Below, piece after piece: positions 17,481 through 26,132 of a stretch of DNA of 64,000 nt. Below the pieces are notes generated by a model, which was not told the origin of the DNA, did not search any database, and saw nothing but the letters and a program-made list of their open reading frames with translations. The DNA is from Betaproteobacteria bacterium LSUCC0117. GTDB taxonomy: Bacteria > Pseudomonadota > Gammaproteobacteria > Burkholderiales > Burkholderiaceae_C. Both the position numbers and the translations under genes were made by a program. The DNA lies in the NCBI GenBank assembly GCA_030441535.1, contig JAUJFZ010000002.1:1-64000 (forward strand), read 5' to 3'. Every line of letters begins with the position of its first letter. Positions within the stretch are counted from its first letter, which is position 1.

Positions 17481-18152
17481 TCAAGAGGTGACGAGAAACT
17501 GGCGAAGGTACCGATCCAAGGTGGTTTGAATTTCTGCTACTGGCACCGAAACCCCTATTGTATGGAGGTCCACCGTTCGAAGGCCGGCGTAGCCGCAAGG
17601 GTTGATGCGGTCAAATGGTTGCAAGTCCATTTGTACGTTCAGTGCCAGGCCGTGGTAGGTGCAATGTCTGGATACCTTGATCCCGAGAGCGCTGATTTTG
17701 CCAAGGCCTCGGAAGGGGTCCTCGCCCGGCTCCGCTGTGCCCAGCTTGGCGTGATCAAAAGGGTTGTCCAGTCGAACGTAGATGCCGGGTGCAGAGCGAA
17801 CGCGATGGCCCACCACGTTCAAGGTCGCCAAGGTCCTGATGACGGCCTCTTCAAGCTTGTGAACGTACTCTTTTACAAAATAGCCTGCACGCTTCAGGTC
17901 GATGAGGGGGTAGGCAATGAGTTGGCCAGGGCCGTGGTACGTGACCTGCCCCCCCCGATTACTAGAGACAACCGGTATGTCGCCCGCATCGTGTACGTGA
18001 TCCGCCTTACCAGCCAGCCCTTGGGTGAATACCGCTGGGTGTTGGCAGTACCAAATCTCGTCTGGGGTGTTGGCGTCGCGGGCATCGGTAAACGCGCGCA
18101 TCGCATTAAACGACGCCTCGTAGGCGACTATTCCCAGATCTTTGGTGTTCAT
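17481..18152 (-). CDS. lipB: Octanoyltransferase
   Basis: LipB transfers octanoate from acyl carrier protein to lipoyl domains. The 223-residue protein contains RGGQVTYHGPGQLIAYP (residues 67-83), and the catalytic pair is Lys159 and Cys164 in ISALGIKVSRHCTYHG. It starts 12 bases after the DUF493 gene and precedes lipA. Length is slightly over that of E. coli LipB. Confidence 0.97.
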   Translation of the reverse strand: MNTKDLGIVAYEASFNAMRAFTDARDANTPDEIWYCQHPAVFTQGLAGKADHVHDAGDIPVVSSNRGGQVTYHGPGQLIAYPLIDLKRAGYFVKEYVHKLEEAVIRTLATLNVVGHRVRSAPGIYVRLDNPFDHAKLGTAEPGEDPFRGLGKISALGIKVSRHCTYHGLALNVQMDLQPFDRINPCGYAGLRTVDLHTIGVSVPVAEIQTTLDRYLRQFLVTS

Positions 18153-18164
18153 CGTGGGCGTGAT

Positions 18165-18437
18165 TTACAACACCACCTTGACCATCGGGTGGCTAGAAAG
18201 GGTTCGGTAAAGCTCGTCGAGCTGCGCCCGGTTGTGCACTTGCACCAGCAGCGTGACCCCTTGATAGTTGCCGCCTTTGCTGTCGCGCAGTTCGATTGTG
18301 GCTTCATCAAAACCCGGATCGAACTGGCGGGCGATGTGGCACAGCGCCGGGACAAAATCTGGCTGCGCATGCCCCATCACCTTGATCGGGAAGTGGCAAG
18401 GGTAGGTTATGAGCGAGTCATCGGGCCGTGTGGTCAT
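18165..18437 (-). CDS. DUF493 (YbeD-like) family protein
   Basis: A 90-residue protein of the YbeD/DUF493 family, an ACT-like fold of uncertain role found next to lipB in many proteobacteria. Conserved features here are YPCHFPIKVMG near the N-terminus, and YQGVTLLVQVHNRAQLDELYRTL followed by MVKVVL at the end. A good candidate promoter lies just upstream on the minus strand. A role in lipoate metabolism is inferred only from location. Confidence 0.9.
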   Translation of the reverse strand: MTTRPDDSLITYPCHFPIKVMGHAQPDFVPALCHIARQFDPGFDEATIELRDSKGGNYQGVTLLVQVHNRAQLDELYRTLSSHPMVKVVL

Positions 18438-18464
18438 AGGAGATCAGAGTCAAGAAAGCCGTCA

Positions 18465-18493
18465 ATTATCGCCTCCCGCGTAGCGGATGTCAT
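18465..18493 (-). promoter_or_regulatory. Candidate promoter of DUF493-lipB-lipA
   Basis: On the minus strand ATGACA (-35, complement of 18488-18493) and GATAAT (-10, complement of 18465-18470) are separated by 17 bases, each hexamer matching five of six consensus bases. A start about 20 bases before the DUF493 ATG would be expected. Confidence 0.6.
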
Positions 18494-18526
18494 TTCAGGA
18501 CGTTTGGACAAATCTGTCGATTCCCG

Positions 18527-18556
18527 TTGCAAACAGTTCGGGTTTACACGTATAAT
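18527..18556 (+). promoter_or_regulatory. Candidate promoter of the atp operon
   Basis: TTGCAA (18527-18532) and a perfect TATAAT (18551-18556) are spaced by 18 bases, facing atpI. It lies back to back with the lip promoter, leaving about 30 bases between the two -35 elements. The leader to atpI would be about 105 bases. Confidence 0.65.
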
Positions 18557-18602
18557 CGCGGACTAACTTGGGCTCGCCATCAGGGCGGTTGGGTTTACAC
18601 GT
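18540..18602 (+). repeat. 12-bp direct repeat in the atp promoter region
   Basis: GGGTTTACACGT occurs at 18540-18551 and again at 18591-18602, offset by 51 bases. The first copy runs into the -10 hexamer; the second continues into the palindrome TACACGTGTA (18595-18604). The pair could be a regulator site, possibly with DNA looping, or chance. Confidence 0.5.
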
Positions 18603-18669
18603 GTACATGCTGCCAGCATCAGGGGGTGGCATTTATTTTGTAAATCTCTCGTAATGCGAGGTGTGGATA

Positions 18670-19233
18670 ATGCGGACGCCGTCGACATCACATGATGTCA
18701 AACAAGCCGACGACAAGCGTTATGCCGCGCCAGCGGGATTGGTCTCGGCGGCCTCAAGTTTTGATGACGATGAGTCGGATGATTTTCAGCCGATGTCCTC
18801 AGAGGCAGCACAGGCATGGCGTTCTCGCCAGCCACGCGGGTTGATCCGGTTCTTATTGGGATACCAATTGGTTGCCGTATTGACGGTAACCGGGCTACTC
18901 TGGATGGCAGAGGCGACTGGGTGGATGGGGTCAATCAGCGACCGTGCGGTTGCGGTCTCATTCGCCTACGGCGGTTTGGCGATCGTGATTCCTGCGGCTT
19001 TGATGGCGGTGGGGTTGCAGGGTCGATTTACGCGGCGCTTGTCGACAACGCCAACGGGATCGTTGCTCGGCTTTGCGATTTGGGAAGGTTTTAAGCTCTT
19101 GGTGTCGGTGGCCTTATTGGTTGCGGCGCCAAAGTTTGTAAGTGATTTGAGCTGGCTCGCCTTATTGGCGGGCCTCTTGGTGGCGTTAAAGGTGAATTGG
19201 TTGGTGGTGGCACTGATCAAGGCCCGCCGATAA
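18670..19233 (+). CDS. atpI: ATP synthase subunit I
   Basis: AtpI assists assembly of the c ring and is non-essential in most bacteria. The 187-residue protein has a hydrophilic N-terminal region of about 55 residues followed by four hydrophobic helices, as expected, and ends in LVALKVNWLVVALIKARR, typical of the family. The ATG at 18670 has GAGG eight bases before it and is preferred over a GTG nine bases upstream. It is the first gene of the atp operon. Confidence 0.88.
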   Translation: MRTPSTSHDVKQADDKRYAAPAGLVSAASSFDDDESDDFQPMSSEAAQAWRSRQPRGLIRFLLGYQLVAVLTVTGLLWMAEATGWMGSISDRAVAVSFAYGGLAIVIPAALMAVGLQGRFTRRLSTTPTGSLLGFAIWEGFKLLVSVALLVAAPKFVSDLSWLALLAGLLVALKVNWLVVALIKARR

Positions 19234-19267
19234 CGCTTTGTTTGAGTTTTGAAGGCTACGACTTGTT

Positions 19268-20149
19268 ATGGCAACTGAGGCGCACGCACCTACAGCGAGT
19301 GAATACATCGTTCACCACTTGCAGCACTTGCAGACGGTGAAACAAAAGTCAATTGTCGACTTTTCTGTTTTCAACATTGACTCAATCGTGGTTGCAGCGA
19401 TTTTGGGTGTCATCGGTTGTTTTGTACTGTGGATGGCTGCGCGCAAGGCAACAGCCGGCGTACCTGGGCGCTTTCAGGCGGCCGTCGAGATCATGGTCGA
19501 GATGGTTGATAACCAAGCAAAGGGCGTGATCCACAACGCCGAAAGCCGCAAAATGATTGGCCCGTTGGCCTTGACCGTGTTTGTCTGGATTTTCCTGATG
19601 AACTTCATGGACATGATCCCAGTGGACCTGTTGCCGGTGCTGTGGGGGATGGCCTACGAGGCTGCTGGCTATGGTTCAGCGCACGACTCCTATTTGCGTG
19701 TTGTCCCAACCGCTGACTTGTCAACCACACTCGGATTGTCAACCTCCGTTTTGCTGATTTGCCTGTACTACAACGTCAAGATCAAAGGCGTTGCCGGTTG
19801 GGCGCACGAGCTGGTGTGCGCACCGTTCGGCACCAGCAAGAACCCCATTTTTGCGATCATCCTTGGCGTTGTGAACTTCGCCATGCAGATGATCGAATTC
19901 TTAGCCAAGACGGTGTCGCACGGCATGCGATTGTTCGGCAACATGTTTGCTGGTGAGTTGGTGTTTATGTTGATCGCCCTGATGGGTGGTTTCTTTGCAC
20001 TATCCACTACGGGCGTCTTGCTGTTTGCAGGCCACATCATTGCCGGCACTGTTTGGACGTTGTTCCACATCTTGGTCATCGTGTTGCAGGCCTTCATCTT
20101 TATGATGTTGACCCTCATCTATACCGGTCAGGCTCACGATGCGCACTAA
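19268..20149 (+). CDS. atpB: ATP synthase Fo subunit a
   Basis: Subunit a forms the proton half-channels against the c ring. The 293-residue membrane protein contains the essential arginine in SHGMRLFGNMFAGELV and the downstream helix-rich end HILVIVLQAFIFMMLTLIYTGQAHD. The N-terminus (VHHLQHL) matches betaproteobacterial subunit a. It is followed by a T-rich leader before atpE. Confidence 0.97.
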   Translation: MATEAHAPTASEYIVHHLQHLQTVKQKSIVDFSVFNIDSIVVAAILGVIGCFVLWMAARKATAGVPGRFQAAVEIMVEMVDNQAKGVIHNAESRKMIGPLALTVFVWIFLMNFMDMIPVDLLPVLWGMAYEAAGYGSAHDSYLRVVPTADLSTTLGLSTSVLLICLYYNVKIKGVAGWAHELVCAPFGTSKNPIFAIILGVVNFAMQMIEFLAKTVSHGMRLFGNMFAGELVFMLIALMGGFFALSTTGVLLFAGHIIAGTVWTLFHILVIVLQAFIFMMLTLIYTGQAHDAH

Positions 20150-20161
20150 GCGCATGTGACT

Positions 20162-20216
20162 TGCTTTGGTTATCTTGGTTTGTTGTTTTTAGTTTCTCGT
20201 TTTTTGTTCTAAGGAG
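20162..20216 (+). promoter_or_regulatory. U-rich translation initiation region of atpE
   Basis: About two thirds of 20161-20210 is T, directly followed by a strong ribosome binding site AAGGAG (20211-20216) five bases before the atpE ATG. U-rich leaders favour S1 and 30S binding; E. coli atpE is known for a U-rich translational enhancer. Here the role is inferred by analogy. Confidence 0.55.
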
Positions 20217-20221
20217 TCATC

Positions 20222-20470
20222 ATGGAAAGCGTTTTGGGTTTGGTTGCACTGGCTTGCGGTTTGATCGTTGGTTTAGGTGCTATGGGCGCATCAGTCGGCA
20301 TCGGCATGATGGGTGGTAAGTTTTTGGAATCTTCTGCTCGTCAACCAGAATTGATGAACGACTTGCAAGCCAAGATGTTCATTTTGGCTGGTTTGATCGA
20401 CGCGGCTTTCTTGATCGGCGTGGCTATCGCGCTGTTGTTCGCATTCGCTAACCCCTTCGTCGCTGCCTAA
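20222..20470 (+). CDS. atpE: ATP synthase Fo subunit c
   Basis: Subunit c forms the rotating ring of Fo. The 82-residue hairpin has the polar loop ARQPEL (Arg40-Gln41-Pro42) and the ion-carrying Asp60 in AGLIDAAF. An aspartate here, without the Gln/Glu/Ser pattern of sodium-type rings, indicates proton coupling. The gene is flanked by a U-rich leader and by a strong stem-loop downstream, which may help raise its expression above its neighbours. Confidence 0.98.
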   Translation: MESVLGLVALACGLIVGLGAMGASVGIGMMGGKFLESSARQPELMNDLQAKMFILAGLIDAAFLIGVAIALLFAFANPFVAA

Positions 20471-20480
20471 TTGGCGCATT

Positions 20481-20519
20481 GCGTGCCGAAATCAAGGCTG
20501 CTAAGCCTTGATTGCACGT
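20481..20519 (+). promoter_or_regulatory. Strong stem-loop between atpE and atpF
   Basis: AATCAAGGC (20490-20498) pairs perfectly with GCCTTGATT (20505-20513) around a 6-nt loop. Below it GCGTGC (20481-20486) pairs with GCACGT (20514-20519), with one G-U and a 3-nt bulge. There is no T tract, so it is more likely an mRNA stability or processing element than a terminator. Confidence 0.65.
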
Positions 20520-20560
20520 GTCGTGGTTAACTTAAAAGATCAACATAGAAAGGCGTTGCG

Positions 20561-21031
20561 ATGAACATCAATGCAACCCTGTTCGCTCAAGCGATCGTCT
20601 TTGCGATTCTGGTGTGGTTCACGATGAAGTTCGTGTGGCCCCCCATCGCAAAAGCGTTGGATGAGCGGGCACTGAAAATCTCTGAAGGTCTCGCTTCCGC
20701 CGAGAAAGCAAAGACTGAATTGGCTGCTGCTAACAAGCGCGTCGATGAAGAGTTGGGCAAGTCCCGCAATGAGGCCGCAACTCGTTTGGCAGATGCCGAG
20801 CGTCGCGGTCAGGCGGTCATCGAAGAAGCCAAAGCTCGCGCGAGCGAAGAGGCGGCCAAAATCATGGCCAATGCTCAGCAAGAAGCACAAGTTCTGGTGA
20901 ACAGTGCGCGTGAAGCGCTGCGTGAAGAAGTGGCTCAACTGGCTGTCCAAGGCGCGCAGAAGATTTTGCGCCGTGAAGTCAAAGCTGCTGATCACGCTGC
21001 GATGCTCGCAGAGTTGAAAACGCAACTTTAA
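20561..21031 (+). CDS. atpF: ATP synthase Fo subunit b
   Basis: Subunit b is the peripheral stalk dimer. The 156-residue protein has one N-terminal membrane helix (LFAQAIVFAILVWFTMKFVWPP) and then a long charged helix ending in TQL. The length matches E. coli subunit b exactly. It lies 90 bases after atpE across a stem-loop and 15 bases before atpH. Confidence 0.96.
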   Translation: MNINATLFAQAIVFAILVWFTMKFVWPPIAKALDERALKISEGLASAEKAKTELAAANKRVDEELGKSRNEAATRLADAERRGQAVIEEAKARASEEAAKIMANAQQEAQVLVNSAREALREEVAQLAVQGAQKILRREVKAADHAAMLAELKTQL

Positions 21032-21046
21032 TCAGCAAGGTAGAAC

Positions 21047-21583
21047 ATGGCCGAACTCGCCACCATCGCCCGCCCCTACGCTGACGCTCTCTTTAACGTC
21101 TTGCAAGCCAACGCCGCTGACGCGTTAGGCTGGCTGGATAACATCGCCGCGGTGTCGTCAGACCCCGCCTTGCGTGATCTCGCTGGTAACCCCAACATTT
21201 CGGCTGATAAAGTCGCCGGAGTGGTGTTGGGAGCCGTCGAGAAGAGCTCACCAGTCCCTGAGGTCGGACGTAATTTTGTACAAATGCTTGCCGAAAATGG
21301 CCGACTCAGTGCATTACCCGAAATTGCAAAGCAGTTTCGCGTTCTGTCCAACGCTAAAAACGGCGTTTCAGTTGGCGTGGTTTACAGCGCATTCGAAATG
21401 GATGCGGCGGCAATGGCCGACTTATCTGCAGTCTTGGAGAAGCGCTTTGGTAAACGCCTCACGCTGACGCAAGCCTTGGATGAATCGTTAATCGGTGGCG
21501 TTCGCGTTGTCGTGGGTGATGAGGTGTTGGACACTTCGATCAAAGCTCGTTTAGAACAAATGCAAGTAGCCCTGACGGCGTAA
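21047..21583 (+). CDS. atpH: ATP synthase F1 subunit delta
   Basis: Delta joins the peripheral stalk to the top of F1. The 178-residue protein starts with the helical domain ATIARPYADALFNVLQ and ends with the conserved GGVRVVVGDEVLDTSIKARLEQM. It sits between atpF and atpA in the usual order. Sequence conservation is moderate, as expected for this subunit. Confidence 0.95.
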   Translation: MAELATIARPYADALFNVLQANAADALGWLDNIAAVSSDPALRDLAGNPNISADKVAGVVLGAVEKSSPVPEVGRNFVQMLAENGRLSALPEIAKQFRVLSNAKNGVSVGVVYSAFEMDAAAMADLSAVLEKRFGKRLTLTQALDESLIGGVRVVVGDEVLDTSIKARLEQMQVALTA

Positions 21584-21632
21584 GCCATCAAGCCACTCGC
21601 GGTCAAATAACTTAGGAAAGAAGGAAAGAGTC

Positions 21633-23189
21633 ATGCAACTCAATCCCGCAGAGATTTCTGATCTGATCAAGTCCCGTATTGAGGGCTTGGGCGTAAGCGC
21701 AAACGTGCGCAACGAAGGTACGGTCGTATCCGTTACCGACGGTATCTGCCGCATCCACGGTCTCTCAGACGTGATGCAAGGCGAGATGTTGGAGTTCCCA
21801 GCGACCAAAGATGGTGTGCCTACCTTCGGTCTAGCCTTGAACCTCGAGCGCGACTCCGTCGGCTCCGTGATTTTGGGTGAGTACGAGCACATCTCCGAGG
21901 GCGATACGGTGAAATGTACCGGTCGCATTTTGGAAGTGCCTGTTGGTCCCGAATTGCTCGGTCGCGTCGTCAACGCGTTGGGTCAGCCAATCGACGGCAA
22001 AGGCCCCATCAACGCGAAAATGACTGACGTTATCGAAAAGGTTGCACCAGGTGTGATCGCGCGTCAATCAGTTGACCAGCCCATGCAAACGGGGTTGAAG
22101 TCAGTTGACTCGATGGTGCCAATCGGTCGCGGCCAGCGTGAGTTGATCATTGGCGACCGTCAGACCGGTAAAACGGCTGTGGCGTTGGACGCCATCATCA
22201 ACCAAAAAGGTCAGAACATGACCTGTATTTATGTCGCTATCGGTCAGAAAGCGTCATCAATCAAAAACGTGGTGCGTGCCCTTGAGCAAGCCGGCGCAAT
22301 GGAGTACACCATTGTTGTGGCCGCTTCAGCATCTGAGTCTGCTGCGATGCAATATGTCTCAGCCTACTCTGGTTGCACCATGGGTGAGTACTTCCGCGAT
22401 CGTGGCGAGGATGCCTTGATCGTTTACGACGACCTGTCAAAGCAAGCCGTTGCGTACCGCCAAGTGTCACTTCTGTTGCGTCGTCCGCCAGGCCGCGAAG
22501 CCTATCCTGGCGACGTGTTCTACCTCCACAGCCGCTTGCTCGAGCGTGCCGCCCGCGTGAATGCCGACTATGTTGAGAAATTCACCAACGGTGCCGTCAA
22601 AGGCAAAACGGGTTCACTGACGGCATTGCCCATCATCGAAACCCAGGCTGGTGACGTTTCTGCATTCGTTCCGACCAACGTTATTTCAATTACCGATGGT
22701 CAGATCTTCTTGGAAACCAGCTTGTTTAACGCAGGTATTCGCCCCGCGATTAACGCCGGTATTTCCGTTTCACGTGTGGGTGGCGCGGCACAGACTAAAT
22801 TGGTTAAGTCGCTTTCAGGCGGTATCCGTACCGACTTGGCGCAGTACCGCGAATTAGCCGCTTTTGCGCAGTTCGCCTCTGACTTGGACGAAGCCACACG
22901 CAAGCAATTGGACCGCGGTGCCCGTGTGACCGAACTGCTGAAACAAGCGCAATACAGCCCGTTGCCAATTAGCTTGATGGGTGCGACTTTGTTTGCCGTT
23001 AACAACGGCTTCATGGACGACCTCGAGATCAAGCGCGTTCTGAGCTTTGAAGCTGGTCTGCACGCTTTCTTAAAAGACAAACACGCCGCTTTGTTGGCTG
23101 ACATGGAGTCTAAGAAGGCGATTGACGACGATGCGAAAGCAAAGTTGACCGCAGCAGTGACCGAGTTCAAGAAGACTGGCACGTACTAA
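21633..23189 (+). CDS. atpA: ATP synthase F1 subunit alpha
   Basis: Alpha forms the regulatory nucleotide-binding part of the F1 hexamer. The 518-residue protein starts MQLNPAEISDLIKSRIEGL, has the P-loop GDRQTGKT at residues 174-181, and carries the conserved arginine-finger region SVSRVGGAAQ. A good ribosome binding site (AGGAAAGAAGGAAAGAG) precedes it. It is a full-length, standard subunit. Confidence 0.98.
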   Translation: MQLNPAEISDLIKSRIEGLGVSANVRNEGTVVSVTDGICRIHGLSDVMQGEMLEFPATKDGVPTFGLALNLERDSVGSVILGEYEHISEGDTVKCTGRILEVPVGPELLGRVVNALGQPIDGKGPINAKMTDVIEKVAPGVIARQSVDQPMQTGLKSVDSMVPIGRGQRELIIGDRQTGKTAVALDAIINQKGQNMTCIYVAIGQKASSIKNVVRALEQAGAMEYTIVVAASASESAAMQYVSAYSGCTMGEYFRDRGEDALIVYDDLSKQAVAYRQVSLLLRRPPGREAYPGDVFYLHSRLLERAARVNADYVEKFTNGAVKGKTGSLTALPIIETQAGDVSAFVPTNVISITDGQIFLETSLFNAGIRPAINAGISVSRVGGAAQTKLVKSLSGGIRTDLAQYRELAAFAQFASDLDEATRKQLDRGARVTELLKQAQYSPLPISLMGATLFAVNNGFMDDLEIKRVLSFEAGLHAFLKDKHAALLADMESKKAIDDDAKAKLTAAVTEFKKTGTY

Positions 23190-23218
23190 GCCAATAGGCA
23201 CCCGAACAAGGAGCTTCA

Positions 23219-24088
23219 ATGGCATCAGGTAAGGAAATTCGCGGCAAGATCTCCTCGGTGGAAAACACCAAGAAGATCACCAAAGCCATGGAAATGGTCG
23301 CCGCGTCAAAAATGCGTAAGGCGCAGGACCGCATGCGTGCGGCCCGCCCTTATGCCGAAAAAGTGCGTCAGATTGCGGCTAACCTCAGCCGTGCAAACCC
23401 TGAATACACCCACGCATTTATGCGTACCAATGCAGACGCCAAAGCGGTTGGCTTCATTGTGGTGACGACAGATAAAGGTTTGTGCGGTGGTATGAACACC
23501 AACATCTTGCGCGCAGTGACCCTCAAGATCAAAGAGCTGCAAGCGCAGGGCAAAAAGATCATGGTTGTCGCGATCGGCAGCAAGGGATTGGGTTTCATGA
23601 ACCGCGCAGGCGCGGAGGTTGTGGCGCAAGCCACTGGCTTGGGTGATACACCGCACCTCGACACCTTGATCGGCCCTTCGAAGGTGCTGTTTGACGCATT
23701 TGCGGCGGGCGAATTGAGTGAGGTGCATCTGTGCTTCACACGTTTTGTCAACACCATGCGTCAGGAAGCGACCGTCGAACAGTTGTTGCCCCTCAGCGCG
23801 TCTGACCTCGAGAGCAGCGCGCCACAGCACTCATGGGATTACATGTACGAGCCAGAGCCCACGGTTGTCATTGACGACTTGATGCTCCGTTACGTCGAGG
23901 CTCAGGTGTACCAAGGGGTTGCAGAAAACATGGCGTCTGAGCAATCAGCGCGTATGGTGGCGATGAAGGCCGCAACCGACAACGCCGGCACGGTCATCAG
24001 TGACCTCAAGCTGGTCTATAACAAAACCCGTCAGGCAGCGATTACCAAGGAATTGTCCGAAATCGTCGCCGGTGCTGCAGCTGTTTAA
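23219..24088 (+). CDS. atpG: ATP synthase F1 subunit gamma
   Basis: Gamma is the central rotating shaft. The 289-residue protein begins MASGKEIRGKISSVENTKKI and contains TTDKGLCGGMN and the C-terminal helix MKAATDNAGTVISDLKLVYN that inserts into the hexamer. Length and order are canonical. AAGGAG lies eight bases before the ATG. Confidence 0.98.
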   Translation: MASGKEIRGKISSVENTKKITKAMEMVAASKMRKAQDRMRAARPYAEKVRQIAANLSRANPEYTHAFMRTNADAKAVGFIVVTTDKGLCGGMNTNILRAVTLKIKELQAQGKKIMVVAIGSKGLGFMNRAGAEVVAQATGLGDTPHLDTLIGPSKVLFDAFAAGELSEVHLCFTRFVNTMRQEATVEQLLPLSASDLESSAPQHSWDYMYEPEPTVVIDDLMLRYVEAQVYQGVAENMASEQSARMVAMKAATDNAGTVISDLKLVYNKTRQAAITKELSEIVAGAAAV

Positions 24089-24134
24089 GCCGCCGCAGTT
24101 CTACAGAATTTAGAGAAACGTAAAGGTACCAATC

Positions 24135-25544
24135 ATGGCTAACGCTCAAGGCAAGATTGTTCAGTGTATCGGCGCCGTTGTGGACGTCGAATTCCCACGC
24201 GACCAAATGCCCCGCATTTATGATGCGCTCAAAATGGAAGGCTCTGACCTGACGCTTGAAGTCCAGCAGCAGCTGGGCGACGGCGTCGTTCGCGCCATTG
24301 CGCTGGGTTCGTCTGACGGCCTGCGTCGTGGCGTTCAGGTGTTCAACACCGATGCCGCGATTACTGTGCCCGTCGGTAAAGCGACGCTGGGCCGCATCAT
24401 GGACGTGCTCGGCACGCCCATCGACGAGCGTGGCCCTGTCTCTTCAGACCTCACTGCATCAATTCACCGCAAGGCACCCGCGTACGATGAGTTGTCGCCT
24501 TCGCAGGAATTGTTGGAAACCGGTATCAAGGTGATTGATTTGGTCTGCCCCTTCGCAAAAGGCGGTAAGGTCGGTCTGTTCGGTGGTGCCGGCGTGGGCA
24601 AGACCGTGAACATGATGGAGTTGATCAACAACATTGCGAAAGCGCACAGCGGTTTGTCCGTGTTTGCTGGCGTTGGTGAGCGTACCCGTGAAGGTAACGA
24701 CTTCTACCACGAGATGGCCGACTCTGGTGTTGTGAACCTCGAGAAGCTCGAAGAGTCAAAAGTTGCGATGGTGTACGGTCAGATGAACGAGCCCCCAGGC
24801 AACCGCCTGCGCGTCGCGTTGACTGGTTTGACGATCGCTGAATCATTCCGCGACGAAGGTCGTGACGTCTTGTTCTTCGTTGACAACATTTACCGTTACA
24901 CATTGGCGGGTACCGAAGTGTCCGCGTTGTTGGGTCGTATGCCTTCTGCGGTGGGTTATCAGCCCACGTTGGCCGAAGAAATGGGCCGTTTGCAAGAGCG
25001 TATTACATCAACCAAGGTGGGTTCTATCACGTCGATTCAGGCCGTTTACGTGCCAGCTGACGACTTGACCGATCCTTCTCCTGCGACAACTTTTGCGCAC
25101 TTGGACTCTACTGTTGTGTTGTCACGTGACATCGCTGCTTTGGGTATCTACCCTGCGGTGGACCCCCTCGACTCCACCAGCCGCCAGTTGGACCCCAACG
25201 TGGTCGGCGTCGAGCACTACGAGACCGCCCGTGCGGTGCAGGGTACGCTGCAGCGTTACAAAGAGTTGCGTGACATCATCGCGATCTTGGGTATGGACGA
25301 ATTGGCCCCCGAAGACAAGCTAACCGTGGCACGTGCCCGTAAGATGCAGCGTTTCCTGAGCCAGCCTTTCCACGTGGCAGAAGTTTTCACGGGCTCTCCC
25401 GGTAAGTACGTGTCATTGGCAGAAACCATCCGTGGTTTCAAAATGATTGCCAACGGTGAGTGCGACCAGTTGCCCGAGCAGGCCTTCTACATGGTCGGTA
25501 CGATCGATGAAGCCTTCGAAAAGGCCAAAAAGATCGCCGGTTAA
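24135..25544 (+). CDS. atpD: ATP synthase F1 subunit beta
   Basis: Beta carries the catalytic sites of the F1 hexamer. The 469-residue protein has the P-loop GGAGVGKT at residues 150-157, the catalytic glutamate in GVGERTREGND and the DELSEED-like region as DELAPEDK. The YGQMNEPPGNRLRVALTGL stretch is nearly invariant in proteobacteria. It lies between atpG and atpC. Confidence 0.98.
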   Translation: MANAQGKIVQCIGAVVDVEFPRDQMPRIYDALKMEGSDLTLEVQQQLGDGVVRAIALGSSDGLRRGVQVFNTDAAITVPVGKATLGRIMDVLGTPIDERGPVSSDLTASIHRKAPAYDELSPSQELLETGIKVIDLVCPFAKGGKVGLFGGAGVGKTVNMMELINNIAKAHSGLSVFAGVGERTREGNDFYHEMADSGVVNLEKLEESKVAMVYGQMNEPPGNRLRVALTGLTIAESFRDEGRDVLFFVDNIYRYTLAGTEVSALLGRMPSAVGYQPTLAEEMGRLQERITSTKVGSITSIQAVYVPADDLTDPSPATTFAHLDSTVVLSRDIAALGIYPAVDPLDSTSRQLDPNVVGVEHYETARAVQGTLQRYKELRDIIAILGMDELAPEDKLTVARARKMQRFLSQPFHVAEVFTGSPGKYVSLAETIRGFKMIANGECDQLPEQAFYMVGTIDEAFEKAKKIAG

Positions 25545-25609
25545 ATTCGTCGAACCGGGGCCCCGCGAAACAATGCGTTGCCCTGTAAGCGACTAAAAAA
25601 GGAAACAGC

Positions 25610-26026
25610 ATGAGCACCATTCAGGTAGATGTGGTTAGCACTGAAGAATCTATCTTCAGTGGCGAGGCTACGTTCGTTGCCCTGCCAGGTGAGGCCGGTG
25701 AGCTGGGCATCATGCCCGGCCACACCCCATTGATTACCCGTATCAAGCCCGGTTCTGTACGCGTGAAGTTAACCGATGGTAGCGAGGAGTTCATCTTCGT
25801 GGCCGGTGGTGTGCTCGAGGTACAGCCCAAGCATGTCACGGTACTCAGCGACACCGCCATCCGTGGCAAGGATCTCGACGAAGCACGCGCCGAAGCCGCC
25901 CGTCGTGACGTTGAGGAAGCCATCAACAACGCCAAAGGCGATTTCGATATGGCAGCCGCCCAGGCCGAATTGGCCGTGTTGGCCGCCCAGGTTGCTGCGT
26001 TGCGCCGCCTCCGTAAAAAGTCATAA
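25610..26026 (+). CDS. atpC: ATP synthase F1 subunit epsilon
   Basis: Epsilon sits at the foot of the shaft and regulates hydrolysis. The 138-residue protein has the N-terminal beta sandwich (ALPGEAGELGIMPGHTPLITRIKPG) and the C-terminal helical hairpin from about residue 88 ending LRRLRKKS. AAAAGGAAACAGC provides the ribosome binding site. It is the last gene before a strong terminator. Confidence 0.96.
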   Translation: MSTIQVDVVSTEESIFSGEATFVALPGEAGELGIMPGHTPLITRIKPGSVRVKLTDGSEEFIFVAGGVLEVQPKHVTVLSDTAIRGKDLDEARAEAARRDVEEAINNAKGDFDMAAAQAELAVLAAQVAALRRLRKKS

Positions 26027-26048
26027 ACCAGTTTCGCTGGTATGTCCT

Positions 26049-26075
26049 AAAAAGCCGACCTTGTGTCGGCTTTTT
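26049..26075 (+). terminator. Intrinsic terminator of the atp operon
   Basis: An 11-bp stem (AAAAAGCCGAC with GTCGGCTTTTT) with a 5-nt loop ends in five T residues, 23 bases after atpC. Confidence 0.93.
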
Positions 26076-26132
26076 CGTCTGTCATTGCGCTGTTGTTTAG
26101 ACACGTTTGTCAGACTTCGATAAACTTCGCAT

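Noticed and set aside
17430..18566. Long plus-strand open frame of 378 codons over lipB and the DUF493 gene
   Set aside because: It lies opposite lipB and DUF493, whose motifs are clear. Its product has no conserved motif or ribosome binding site and looks like a GC-rich shadow.
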